NCBI GenBank assembly: GCA_019802505.1
Contig: JAFMOC010000017.1
Span: 3,193,501 to 3,257,500 of the forward strand
DNA length: 64,000 nt
Source of the DNA: Corydoras sp. C115
Lineage: Eukaryota > Chordata > Actinopteri > Siluriformes > Callichthyidae
Direction of reading: 5' to 3'
Shown here in pieces: positions 1-9,822 of the stretch. Numbering within the stretch: the stretch's first letter is position 1; each line of letters starts with the position of its first letter. Under the pieces are notes generated by a model. The model had not been told where the DNA came from. It made no database searches and was given only the letters and a program-made list of their open reading frames with translations. The translations under genes and the position numbers were made by a program.

Positions 1-720
1 AGCAACCTATTTAGTGAAGAGGATGCTTTTGAACTTTTTCTGATGTCATGCCTGAAATGTAAGCATGATGTAAGAAATAGTTCTTACTTTGGAAAAAATC
101 AGAATCCATCTGCACTATTACTTATTACCCACATGAATGAAATAAGGTGCTGCTTCTGAGAACATCAGGAGATAGAGAGTGAATTAGCAATGTCATTGAT
201 TACCATTTTTATCTAATTACTGATGTAATAATGCACCGGTATTAAGGAATTTTTGCCATGATGTCAGAAATTTATAATGAAAAAATGTTTCTGTAATTGG
301 AAAAATCAAACATTGTACTTTGACCTGCATTCAAAAATACATCATAGAAGTTTTTCAGATGCTGGTGTTTGTACTGTTACTTTTTTCGGGATCCAAAAAT
401 CTAAGTAAGTGATGTCTGTCAAAAAAAGTCTCCATACAAGATCTTTAGGGCTTGTTATGATTGTAATAATGCATCTCAACATTATTTAATTCTGTACAGA
501 CAACAATATGGCTTTGTTTTGTATATTAATAACATAGACTCAGTGTTTTAAAAAGCGAGATCCATGATGACGTCACCCCTCTTTCAGAATAAACCCTCAT
601 GTTATAAACATTCATGTTATTCAAAGCAAAAATTCCAAACATTTTTCCCAGAACCTTTTTTTTCAGTCATTAAAAACACAACAGTACAATTTGTCACTGG
701 ATTTTCAATTAAAAGAAAGA
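1..720. other. intergenic DNA downstream of gpr85
   Basis: AT-rich single-copy-looking sequence with no credible reading frame on either strand. The only notable motif is a perfect palindromic cAMP response element at 568-575. No repeat family was recognised. Confidence 0.5.
568..575. promoter_or_regulatory. perfect CRE palindrome TGACGTCA
   Basis: The eight bases match the full CREB/ATF consensus. It lies about 1.8 kb beyond the gpr85 stop codon, so any target gene is unknown. It is one of four perfect copies in the first 32 kb. Confidence 0.35.
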
Positions 721-724
721 TTGC

Positions 725-1124
725 ATGTTGCAAAATGTAAAATTTTATTTTCAAAAATGTAAGCAACAGATTACACAGGTAACTTTCAGCAAATGCAATT
801 CTAACTTAAATAGTACTCACATCCGGGACTTTAAAATGAAAGACTCACAAACTTACACACTATCTAACTATAATATACAAAAGAATACATAATAAATAGT
901 AAAATGGCCACAAGAGCAAAAGGTTAATTAAAACAATCAGTAGAGAGCAAATGTTGGGAAGGTATAAACAAGACGCTGTGCCTTAAATACAATGTTTTTT
1001 TAGCTTTTTTTTTTTAGCTTTTTTTGTAGAAATTGTGCAAGATTTAATACTAAGGCTCTGGTCTTGATGTGACAGCTGTCCAAATTACACACACACACAC
1101 ATACACGCAGTGCACACGCACTCA

Positions 1125-1158
<34 letters not shown>

Positions 1159-2351
1159 AGCACTCCCTGCACACTGCGCACTCAGTGGGGTGTAGGTGTT
1201 CAGCAAACCGTTGCGGGAGAAAAAAATGGGGCATCTGGTGCATTTCCAGTGGTGATGCTTATGAAAGTGGTTATGAAAATGCACTTTCACTTTAATGGGA
1301 AATCACTCTCTACCTGTCTTGAGACATTTTAGAGGAGAGCATTTCCAACCCGAAAAAAGCCCCGTCCAAAATCAAGGATGTAACTGTTAAGGCAAGAACA
1401 ATTGGACTGGTGTCGGTAATACTGTATCAAACATGTTGAGTGCTTGGGATTCATGTTTATGAGACTCAGTCTCCACTGGTTGAACACAAGGTTCTCAAGT
1501 TGAACACAAGGTTCTGAAAATCCGAACATCATTTCAAGACCGTTAGGAACTGAGATAAGAAAATAACACTGGCAGACATACAAGGACATACTGCATGGAT
1601 CAGTAAACTACAGGAAATAATTGAAGTTGCAATTGGAAAACCACACATCAGTATCGATTACGACCCAACCCCTCCCGGCCCATCACCCCCAAAAATTGAA
1701 AAAAGATATCACTTACATTTAAACCAAATTTATCCTCCAGTGAAGGTGTATTCCAACAGTTTGTCACCTCACACTTTTTGTTTACTTACATTGATTTAGT
1801 AGTCTGTTGCAAAAGCATTCAAATGTCAGTTTGGGAAACGAGACATCCTTGCAATTCAATTTAGGCAAAAAGCATCTTTATAACTTAGTGCAACTTTCAA
1901 AACACACAAACGTTCCGGTGATTTCGGTCATGTACACCACAAATCTTCAGAAGATCCAATGCAAAAAAAAGTCAGTCCAATACGAAATCCCTTTATCATT
2001 CCATTCATTTTTTTGTTTTCCTTTCTTTTCTTTTCCTCATATTTATTTTTTTTTACCTCTTCTGGTTTGAATCGGCCTTTCTGCAAGCACTTGTTTACTA
2101 GAACATAAACACAGTAGGGTTCCTCCACTCCCTGATTATTTCATTCCCGTCAAACTTTGCATCTGGTTCTCATACACCTTAAGTGTATGTGACTGATGGG
2201 ATGGTTCCACACCTACAGAGTGGAAGAGGGAAAGTGTAAGGGGTAAAACGGGGGGTGGGGGAGGAAAGAAGAGGACCTATACAACCAGGATGTATCCCTC
2301 GGCAACTGGGGGAGCCAAAAAAATTTGCCCAAATGCTCAAACACTCAGCCT
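725..2351 (-). other. gpr85: probable gpr85 3' UTR
   Basis: Sequence directly downstream of the gpr85 stop on the minus strand, without a coding frame. Minus-strand AATAAA hexamers (TTTATT on plus) occur at 744-749 and 2042-2047. The distal one would give a 3' UTR of about 1.6 kb, the proximal one about 0.3 kb. Mammalian GPR85 transcripts are known to have long 3' UTRs, so the distal site is plausible. The stretch contains a (CA)n microsatellite at 1087-1158 and a 19-bp tandem duplication near 1480-1518. Which end is used cannot be decided from sequence. Confidence 0.35.
1087..1158. repeat. imperfect (CA)n microsatellite
   Basis: CA dinucleotides interrupted by a CT-rich block. Frames such as the His/Thr-rich ones across it are artefacts of the repeat. 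Confidence 0.85.
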
Positions 2352-3467
2352 TCATATAACACAGTAGGGTTCCCTGGGTAACCTGGACTTTCTGCAGTAG
2401 AGCAGTGTGGTGCTGAAGCAGCGTCTGAGCTCACGGTTGGAGAAAATGCAGATGAACGGGTTGACGGCAGCCTGAGCGAAGCTCATCCAAACAGCTGCCG
2501 TGAGATAGCCCCCAGGCACAGCAGGGCCACGGGCGAACACCCTCCAGTAGCACGCCACCAGGTAGGGCCCCCACAGACTCAGAAAGAAGAAGGTCATGAC
2601 GTAGAACATCCTGCTTATCCTTTTTTCGGTCTTGAATTCGTCTAACACCAGCAGGCGCCGCCGACCAGCTGCATTGCCGTTTTGTCTGATGCCCAGCAAG
2701 GTGGGAGGCGTCGGCCCGCGGCCAAATCCGGCCAGCCAGTTTGCCGCTGCTTGTCCACTAGCACCTGGCCCATGAAATGTCCAGTTTTGGCTGACGGCAG
2801 GCACAAACTGGACCGGTTTCATCTTGCGCCGGTCGTGTACGAAGAAGATGAGCTTGAGGTAGACCAGCTGAGTAGCCAGGAGGATGAGGGCGAGCAGCAG
2901 CATGAATCCCAGTGAGTCATTGGCACGGAACGAGCGATGCTGGAACGTGCACTGGTCCTCCTCGCGAATGAACGAATACGTGCCCACGTCCAGCACGGGT
3001 GGGAAGGCCATGGCCACCGACAACGTCCACACCATGCACACCACAGCCAGGCACGTCCACAGGGTCAGCCGCTTGGTGTAAAACCGGTGGTGGGCGATGG
3101 CTAGGTAGCGCGTCACACTAACACAGAATAGCATGAAAGCCGTGTGGAAGCAGGAAAGCACGCCCAGGAACGCGATCACTTTGCACGTGAGCGTGCCGTA
3201 CGTCCACGCCGAACCGTTCTTCACTGAGGTGAACACAAACGGGAAGCAGATGGCTGAGCGCAGGATGTCTGAGGCGCACAGGTCCAGCAAGAAGTAATAA
3301 GGCGCGCGGTGCAGACTCTTGTCTTTGACCAGCAGGATGGAGATCAAGAGGTTTCCCACCACGCCGACACCAATGATAAAGCCCAGGGAGGTTAGTTTGA
3401 GGAACGTAGCAAGGGGAGATACATACTGCAAGATGTTGTTGTCCCCTGCATGGCTATAGTTCGCCAT
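2352..3467 (-). CDS. gpr85: G protein-coupled receptor 85 (SREB2)
   Basis: Orphan class A receptor of the SREB family, an unusually conserved brain receptor of the plasma membrane whose ligand is unknown. The uninterrupted frame encodes 371 residues; the human protein has 370. Seven hydrophobic segments are visible at about residues 24-47, 57-80, 95-118, 137-159, 187-210, 286-308 and 321-343. The paired extracellular cysteines are Cys95 and Cys173, and there is an N-glycosylation site at Asn3. Family-specific departures from class A motifs are present: TRY (119-121) instead of DRY, SLWGP in TM6 instead of CWxP, and NPFIC (336-340) instead of NPxxY. The C-terminus PREPYCVI is the SREB ending. 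Residues 1-6, MANYSH, match the family start, so I chose the ATG at 3467; an in-frame ATG six codons upstream (3485) is also open. The coding region is a single exon with a 5' UTR intron upstream. Confidence 0.97.
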   Translation of the reverse strand: MANYSHAGDNNILQYVSPLATFLKLTSLGFIIGVGVVGNLLISILLVKDKSLHRAPYYFLLDLCASDILRSAICFPFVFTSVKNGSAWTYGTLTCKVIAFLGVLSCFHTAFMLFCVSVTRYLAIAHHRFYTKRLTLWTCLAVVCMVWTLSVAMAFPPVLDVGTYSFIREEDQCTFQHRSFRANDSLGFMLLLALILLATQLVYLKLIFFVHDRRKMKPVQFVPAVSQNWTFHGPGASGQAAANWLAGFGRGPTPPTLLGIRQNGNAAGRRRLLVLDEFKTEKRISRMFYVMTFFFLSLWGPYLVACYWRVFARGPAVPGGYLTAAVWMSFAQAAVNPFICIFSNRELRRCFSTTLLYCRKSRLPREPYCVI

Positions 3468-3629
3468 AGATGGAGGAGGGATCATAAAGATGATTAAAGC
3501 TTTAAGCCAAGTATCATGATCTGGATGCAAGGCGGAGCGACAGATCCATTTGGTGTGCTTTGAAGCAGATTCCAGCCTTGTTCTCTGCCTTGCTTCTAAG
3601 GCATCCTTTGTTCCTTTGTCTCATCACAC
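3468..3629 (-). other. gpr85: gpr85 5' UTR part of the coding exon
   Basis: On the minus strand a T-run followed by AG at 3631-3630 forms a good splice acceptor 162 bases upstream of the start codon. This agrees with the known layout of GPR85 genes, where the whole coding region lies in the last exon and untranslated exons precede it. The upstream in-frame ATG at 3485 falls here. Confidence 0.5.
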
Positions 3630-4703
3630 CTAAAAAAAAAATACGATCCACCCATCAGGATTTCTAATATAACAAAACATCCTCATTTTCAATGCGCTTC
3701 TTTATCTCTCGCTCTTTCTACATAGCTGGAAGGCACTGGGAGAAAAAAGTGCTCGTAGTGGTTTGTTCCTTTTTTCCATTAGGAATCTATTTGAACATCA
3801 TGTTACAGCTGTAATGGTATGCAGTCATGCAGTGCATAGTCACAGCTGGCTTGTTTGAGTCGATAAGATACAGTATTAGTCAATACTCCTGACCATAAGA
3901 GCCATTTTTAAAAGGATATCAATACATGATCCATCATCGATCAGAGGGATATTAAAATGAGATGGACTCGAATAATATATTTATGAACACGTGAAATGGA
4001 CAAAGGACTTCAGGAGGAGATTTGGTCGGCGTTCTGGCGCATATAGAGTGAAACATTTATAGAAATGCAGCAGAAAGCTGTTGCTCCCACCCAGGGAATC
4101 TGCAGAACCGGTGTCTGGGATTTTGTTAATCGGGACAATCCCTTCCAGTGTTAGGAGAAATTAGCGGAGCAAACCATCCTAATCTTCCTGACTGTCTGGA
4201 TTAACGACAAGCGCAATAATCACGCGTTTTGGAAACATTCACTAAAAAATAAACACAACATTCGGCATACTATGGTCTTATGGACCAGGTATATGGGTCT
4301 GTTTGATTAAAAAAAAACAACAATCAAAGCCAGTTTGTATTTTTGGGTCAGATCGCCTGGAATGTGCACAAACTGCAGCACTGCTTTATTATAGGCTGCT
4401 GCTTATTTCTAGGCGAAAATGGCGCGCTAGAATTTCTTGCAATTTCGACGAAAATCCAGCCGTCTGATGAAGCAATCCTTTCGAAACCTAGGCTAAAACA
4501 GAAGCTGCTTTCGGCAGAAACGTTCAGCTCAGACCCGTCCGACATCATCAGCATCCTCTTCATCTTCCCTTTATAATAAGCCTTTATTGTCGCGCCATGT
4601 TTACAAAATCACCACGCGCATCTGTTCGACTATCCGTTCAAAAATGTACAGCGTGGCCCAAAACGAGGCGAAAGAAATGATTAGAAGCTCGAATGTGCTT
4701 TAC
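3630..4703 (-). other. gpr85: gpr85 5' UTR intron (candidate)
   Basis: About 1.07 kb between a minus-strand donor (GAG|GTAAAG at 4704/4703) and the acceptor at 3631-3630. It contains no credible reading frame. Its extent depends on the donor being the one used. Confidence 0.4.
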
Positions 4704-5130
4704 CTCGGGAATGGCGTGGATTTTCGGTCCAGTCTCGGTCAGAAAGACATCCATTAGGTGAAGCAGTTTCGAAGTAGAACCCCGCTAGAAAATCGATGCC
4801 ATTCCAGTCCGCATGTATCTGCGGCTGCCACAGACGCGCTAGCAAGACGTCAATTAAAAAGGAACCTGTTGCAACTCCCCTTTGTCTCCTCAGACGTAAT
4901 TTACATGTTAGATTTCAGTCCGCCGTTAAAAAAGGCTTGGTTTTGTCGCCTGCCCTTTTTCCCCCCACTGTGGATATACAGTAAACGGTGCAGACGGCGC
5001 GTGCGCACTGGCGCTCTCCGTCAGCCCGAGCAGCGTCTCGTCTCTGGTTGCAGCAGCAGGAGCTGGGAGATGTCCGCTGGCAACATCTGCACAACTCCGT
5101 CTGCCCGTCTTCAGTCAGACGCACACGTTT
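4704..5130 (-). other. gpr85: gpr85 upstream noncoding exon and promoter region (candidate)
   Basis: Moderately GC-rich sequence with several CpGs (densest at 4985-5115) that ends on the minus strand at a GAG|GTAAAG donor. Reading frames on either strand here are short and have no family resemblance. The transcription start cannot be placed from sequence, so the right boundary is approximate. Confidence 0.4.
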
Positions 5131-5289
5131 TCACTCGGAAAGAATAACATTAATGACCATCTTTTGGGCGATCACTCCGGTGATCACATCACGCAAACGC
5201 TCACTGATGGGAGGCTGGGGTTGTATTGAGCCATCACAGAATCTAAGCATCAATGGAGAATCTATTCTCATGACTCAACTGACAAAATC

Positions 5290-5645
5290 ATTCATTCATT
5301 CATTCATTATCTCCCGCTTTGTCCTCTAGTAGGGTCGCGGTGGGGTTCCCCATGCCCATCCAGGGGAGAACGTTTCGGGCGCTGGGCAGATAGACCCAGG
5401 ACAGGGCGCCAATCCATCGCTGGGCACACACTCACTCACTCACACAGACACACTCTATATGGGGCAATTTGGAGAATTCAATTGACTTGATCCATGTTTT
5501 TGGACTGTGGGAGGAAACCGGAGAACCCGGAGGAAACCCACGCAGACACGGGGAGAACATGGAAACTCCACCCAGATGGGGATTCGAACCGGGAATCCCT
5601 AGCGCTGAGAGGCGAACGTGCTAACCACTAAGCCACCGTGCCGCC
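5290..5645 (-). mobile_element. full-length tRNA-headed SINE
   Basis: Minus-oriented. The head at the right end carries pol III box A (TGGCTTAGTGG) and box B (GGTTCGAATCC). The body has the conserved block CCTCCGGGTTCTCCGG, and the left end is an (AATG)n tail. A perfect 11-bp target-site duplication, CTGACAAAATC, flanks it at 5279-5289 and 5646-5656. The style fits the V-SINE superfamily, of which the Mermaid elements of catfish are a member; that name is from memory and tentative. Confidence 0.9.
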
Positions 5646-5799
5646 CTGACAAAATCTTTTCTTAGAAAATGATGGAAATTCCAAATGTTACCATGAATGA
5701 ATATTTACCTACAGTATGCGGCCTGCACACCTGCTAATGTTAATCACATTGAATGACTTAAAGCCAGCAGCTGAATGAGGAGGCATTATTAATAACAGA

Positions 5800-6053
5800 C
5801 CATGTTCCTCCATGCCCATTCAGAGGAGAACCTTTTGGGTGCTGGACAGATACCCCCAGGACAGGGTGCATATCCACCCACATTATATAGGGGCAATTTG
5901 GAGCTTTTACCATGAAAATCCATGTTTTTGGACTGTGGAGAACCCGGTGAAAACCCACAGGAACACGGGGGAACATGAAAACCCCACACAGATCGGGATT
6001 TAAACCTGGATCCCTGCACTGAAAGGCGGACATGCTAACCACCTGCCGCCCAG
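5800..6053 (-). mobile_element. diverged copy of the same SINE
   Basis: Same order of blocks as the full-length copy, from the CATGCCCATTC region to a decayed head ending in GCCGCCC, but with many substitutions and a small internal loss. Older than its neighbour. Confidence 0.8.
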
Positions 6054-6093
6054 ACCAAAGTTTTTCTCACCACATTTTTTAAATCCAGTATAT

Positions 6094-6154
6094 ATTCCAT
6101 ATATTTATTTATATATTTATTTCCATATATATATATTTATTTATATATTTATTT

Positions 6155-6215
<61 letters not shown>
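6094..6215. repeat. (TA)n microsatellite with TTTATATATT interruptions
   Basis: Alternating TA run about 60 bases long at 6157-6215, preceded by mixed TA/TTT sequence. Confidence 0.9.
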
Positions 6216-6216
<1 letters not shown>

Positions 6217-6315
6217 CTTTATTTCAGCCATTCAAAATCCTTGTTCATGCCTCCACATATTTTTGCTCAAATTAGGAGTTCCACTGATGTGCAAACCCTG
6301 AAGTATATTCTTAAC

Positions 6316-6319
<4 letters not shown>

Positions 6320-6376
<57 letters not shown>
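6320..6376. repeat. (AT)n microsatellite
   Basis: Pure alternating AT run. Together with the run 100 bases to its left this makes a locally unstable, hard-to-assemble zone. Confidence 0.9.
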
Positions 6377-6379
<3 letters not shown>

Positions 6380-6783
6380 AGGCTACATATACATATTAGA
6401 AAATATTTAAACATTTCTTTTAAACATAAACAAAAGAATGCATTCTGTTTATCTACAAATATTTACAGGTAGATTTTGAAAACATTCATGTATGGAATTA
6501 TCTTCTCCTTAATCATATATTAGGCCACCAAGCCCATTTCAGAAACATTTTCAGGACAAAAGAGAGGCTTAAATGATGCAGGATTGGACGGAAAAATAAA
6601 TGTACTCGATTATAGTGGCACACTTAAATGTTTTTTTGTTAAGTAGCAATGAAATTTAGTGTATTGTGTTATTATTTTAAAAAATCGTGCAACTATGACA
6701 TTGAGAACTTGTTGACTGTTGTTCATTATTTATTTAGCACCATGATAAAGCAAGTAGCAGACCACTCAATAACATGTCAACAG
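6377..6783. other. AT-rich spacer
   Basis: No gene, repeat family or conserved motif recognised. It lies just beyond the probable smim30 polyadenylation signal. Confidence 0.4.
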
Positions 6784-7251
6784 TTTATTACAGAAAGGAA
6801 GCAGAGAGATCAGTGATCAGCAATCATTCAGTGATCAGCAATCATTCAGCAGTACAAGCACGTGTTTGGTGCACACCAGAAGGGGCATCAGAATCTGGAG
6901 TGTGACCTCAGGGCAGTTGGAGGGACAGTCTTATATATATACACACACACAGTACATAACGGGGGTCGATGACGTCATAACACGACCACCAGGCAGACGG
7001 GGGGGCAGATGGCTCTCAGCTGATCTCGGTGATGTTGCCTCGGTTACAGATGCAGCTCGTTGGGGGAGCTGGGGGGGGGGCTGATTTCAGGACAGGGCAC
7101 GGTTATTCCGCGTGGCCGGAGCAGTCCCCCCCCCCGCCACACGTCAGCCATGACAGAACCCCCGCCGCGTCCAAGAAAAGCCACCGCCCGGTGGGTCGCT
7201 TCAGTTCTCATGAGGAGAGAGGAACCATTTCCAGAGAACAGGCCCGAAGCG
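6784..7251 (-). other. smim30: probable smim30 3' UTR
   Basis: Runs from the smim30 stop to a minus-strand AATAAA hexamer (TTTATT at 6784-6789), giving a 3' UTR of about 470 bases. It contains an 18-bp perfect tandem duplication (6811-6846, unit starting CAGTGATCAG), a G-run at 7071-7080 and a perfect CRE at 6970-6977. The long frames on the plus strand here start at non-ATG codons and are shadows. Confidence 0.4.
6970..6977. promoter_or_regulatory. perfect CRE palindrome TGACGTCA
   Basis: Full CREB/ATF consensus located about 275 bases downstream of the smim30 stop codon. Function unknown. Confidence 0.35.
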
Positions 7252-7440
7252 TCAGAACTGTCCGTTCCGTCTGCGGGCGTACCAGCCCAGACAGACACAC
7301 AGGCCCATCACCGTCACGCTCATCCCCAGCAGCAGCGCCAGCGCGTCCCCGCCGTCTATAGCCTCCACCGGCTGCAGCAGACACGCCAGAAGAAAGCAAA
7401 GCATCAGCCAGACGTTCTGAAGATTCAAACGAGAAGCCAT
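7252..7440 (-). CDS. smim30: small integral membrane protein 30 (microprotein)
   Basis: Encodes 62 residues; human SMIM30, formerly annotated as LINC00998, has about 59. A hydrophobic leader (residues about 10-22) ends at a signal-peptidase-like PVEA site (23-26). It is followed by an acidic GDALALLLG segment and one membrane helix (about 33-53). The basic tail YARRRNGQF is the recognisable family ending. In mammals it is reported to reside in ER and other membranes and to influence kinase anchoring and calcium-pump activity; those roles are from the literature, not from this sequence. The start is the ATG at 7440 by comparison with the family; nine upstream in-frame codons to 7467 also include an ATG-free extension. 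Its place between gpr85 and ppp1r3a matches the human order, which strengthens the call. Confidence 0.88.
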   Translation of the reverse strand: MASRLNLQNVWLMLCFLLACLLQPVEAIDGGDALALLLGMSVTVMGLCVCLGWYARRRNGQF

Positions 7441-7640
7441 GTTGTCACTTTGTGTGTGGGCGCTCACTCAGGTCACATGGTCTTCACTCGGTTCCTCATT
7501 CCGTCTTCCCTCCACCCTTATTCGTTCGATGCCCGCCTCCCGCGTTTCAATTGGCTGGGATATTATTCCTCGCGTTTCTGTTGGCTGCATTGACGGCGAG
7601 AGAGCCAATCAAACAGGAAGGACAGAATATGGGTGGAAAG
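7441..7640 (-). promoter_or_regulatory. smim30: smim30 promoter with repeated CCAAT modules
   Basis: CpG-containing sequence immediately upstream of the start codon. Two near-identical modules, CGCGTTTCnnTTGGCTG, lie at 7541-7557 and 7571-7587, exactly 30 bases apart. A further CCAAT on the plus strand lies at about 7603-7607. Spaced CCAAT elements are bound by NF-Y in TATA-less vertebrate promoters. No TATA box is apparent. Confidence 0.5.
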
Positions 7641-7822
7641 GCAACAGTTCTAGCTTCTAGCATTATAGGGTCTTTTGGGAAATGAAAGAACACCCCACTA
7701 TGAATGGCTTTAATATTGATATTTTATAAATATTTATGCAAGGCAGTTATCCTGTATAGCTGCAGCATTTCATACCTTGAACATTTAAAGCCATGAGGAT
7801 CAGAGGACTTAGTAATATTATA

Positions 7823-8145
7823 ATTCATTCATTCATTATATTAGGGTTGTGGGGGGGGGGCGGTTCCCCATGCCCATCCAGGAGAGAATGTTTCGGGCGC
7901 TGGGCAGATGCACCCAGGACAGGGTGCCAATCTATCACTGGGCACACAGACACACTACATGGGGCAATTTGGAGAATTCAATCGACTTGATCCATGTTTT
8001 TGGACTGTGGGAGGAAACCGGAGAACCCGGAGGAAACCCACGCTGACACGGGGAGAACATGGAAACTCCACCCAGATGGGGATTCGAACCGGGAATCCCT
8101 AGTGCTGAGAGGAGAACATGCTAACCACTAAACCACCGTGCCGCC
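7823..8145 (-). mobile_element. SINE copy with perfect target-site duplication
   Basis: Minus-oriented copy with recognisable box B, central block and short (ATTC) tail. A perfect 13-bp duplication, TAGTAATATTATA, flanks it at 7810-7822 and 8146-8158. A G-run replaces part of the tail-proximal sequence. Confidence 0.9.
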
Positions 8146-8238
8146 TAGTAATATTATAAGGCTTTGAAAAAATGTGTGCTTAATACATAGACCTGTATGT
8201 TCCAACTCCTGTGGATGGCTTTCCATTAAAATATAACT

Positions 8239-8263
8239 GTGTGTGTGTGTGTGTGTGTGTGTG
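8239..8263. repeat. (GT)n microsatellite
   Basis: Pure GT alternation of about 25 bases. Confidence 0.85.
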
Positions 8264-8324
8264 AGCATCCATCCGTTAAACCATTTTCTTCCATTTAAGC
8301 CTATACTAAGATTATAGGGGGAAA

Positions 8325-8685
8325 TGTCCATCCAGGGGAGAGTGTTTCGAGCACTGGACAGATATACTCAAGAGAGGGTGCCAATCTATGACTGTGCACA
8401 CACTCACACAGACACAAACACTATGTAGAGACAATTTAGAGTAGCCAATTCAACCTGAAGCCATGTTTTAGGACTGTAAAAGGAAACCGCAGGGGTTATA
8501 TCCCAGATTTGGAATTTGGTTTAAGACAGGATGCCAAATATTAATGGGTACACACTCACTCGCTCACACACACTATATACAGGGGTAATTTATAGCAGTC
8601 AGTTCACTTTGAATTCATGTTTTTGGACTGTGGGATGAAACTAGAGAACCCGGAGGAAACCCACATGGACACAGGGAGCACTATA
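8325..8685 (-). mobile_element. two decayed SINE fragments in tandem
   Basis: The first piece (8325-8490) runs from the CCATCCAGGGGAG block to the GGAAACCG block. The second (about 8490-8685) repeats the middle blocks up to ACATGGACACAGGGAG. Neither has an intact head, so these are old remnants. Confidence 0.65.
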
Positions 8686-9244
8686 GGAAAAACATTTAAA
8701 TACCCTACAAAAACTAAGTCATAAATGAAATGAATACATCACAAAACAAGACAACTACATTCCTTATTACAGTATGATGGTAAAATAGCATATTGCAATT
8801 ATATAGTCATACACATTCTTGTGTAACAAGCACTTAACACACTTTTGTCAGATTGTTCTTAGCATGAAGCCATTTATAGAAATGTCCTTCAGCGAATCCA
8901 GCTTCTAATGTTTAGGGCATTCTTTTATCTGTCCTTCATTAACTGCTTACAGCAACTGCTAACTTGTTTATTTCCCAGTCACTAAGCATGAAATGCAAGA
9001 CCCAGCATTTAGCAATAGCCTTTAGCCTCTATTTCTTCTTCAAGTCTCGGATGATTTGGGCAATGACTATATTTACACACCAAGTACATCTCACTAGGAT
9101 ATTTGTAACTTTTTTTCATTAAAGCAACAGCACTTAACACTTCATGGCATCCTTCTGCTGACCCATTTTAAACCGCGCTGTCTGTCTACACATCTTTTAC
9201 ATTCACATTTCACAGAGAGGCAAAGAACCGATGCTTTCATTTTT
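8686..9244. other. intergenic, nothing recognised
   Basis: Moderately AT-rich sequence without open frames of note or recognised repeats. Confidence 0.4.
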
Positions 9245-9256
9245 CATCCATATATT

Positions 9257-9505
9257 CATTCATTCATTATCTTTCGCTTTATCCTATATTAGGGTCGCGG
9301 GGGGTTCCCCATGCCCATCCAGGCGAGAACGTTTCGGGCGCTGGGCAGATACACCCAGGACAGGGCGCCAATCTATCGCTGGGCACACACTCACTCACAC
9401 AGACACACTCTATATGGGGCAATTTGGAGAACTCAATTGACTTGATCCATGTTTTTGGACTGTGGGAGGAAACTGGAGAACCCGGAGGAAACCCACGCAG
9501 ACATG
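9257..9505 (-). mobile_element. 5'-truncated SINE with target-site duplication
   Basis: Tail, body and central block are young-looking, but the element stops before the pol III head at 9505. CATCCATATATT occurs on both sides (9245-9256 and 9506-9517), so the truncation happened during target-primed insertion, as is typical of LINE-mobilised elements. Confidence 0.8.
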
Positions 9506-9511
9506 CATCCA

Positions 9512-9822
9512 TATATTATCTTATGCATACTAGGGTCACAGAGAATTCTAGATGCCTCTTTAGGGAGAAAGTTTTGGGTGTTGGGCAGGTACATCCAGAA
9601 TAGGGTACAAATCCATCAATGCAAACACCCACTCACACGCATTATATGGGGCAATTTAGAGCAGCCAATTTACCCTGAATCCATGTTTTTTTGAACTGTG
9701 GAGGTAAAAAAACAAAACAAAAGAAAAAAAACAAGAATCCACAGGGAGAACACAAAAACTCCACCCAGATCGGAATCGCTGAGACTCTAACATGCTAACC
9801 ACTAAGCAACCTTGCCACCCAT
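9512..9822 (-). mobile_element. older SINE copy abutting a younger one
   Basis: Diverged but complete order of blocks ending in a decayed head (CTAACCACTAAGC near 9800). An A-rich interruption lies at 9706-9733. The younger truncated copy inserted at its tail side. Confidence 0.7.

Noticed and set aside
2682..3081. Plus-strand frames within gpr85
   Set aside because: Antisense shadows of a highly conserved receptor gene.
4758..5147. 129-codon plus-strand frame opposite the gpr85 upstream exon
   Set aside because: Non-ATG start, no family resemblance, and it lies antisense to the candidate gpr85 noncoding exon.
7060..7593. 177-codon plus-strand frame over smim30
   Set aside because: It begins at TTG, overlaps the smim30 coding region and promoter in antisense, and owes its length to local GC richness.
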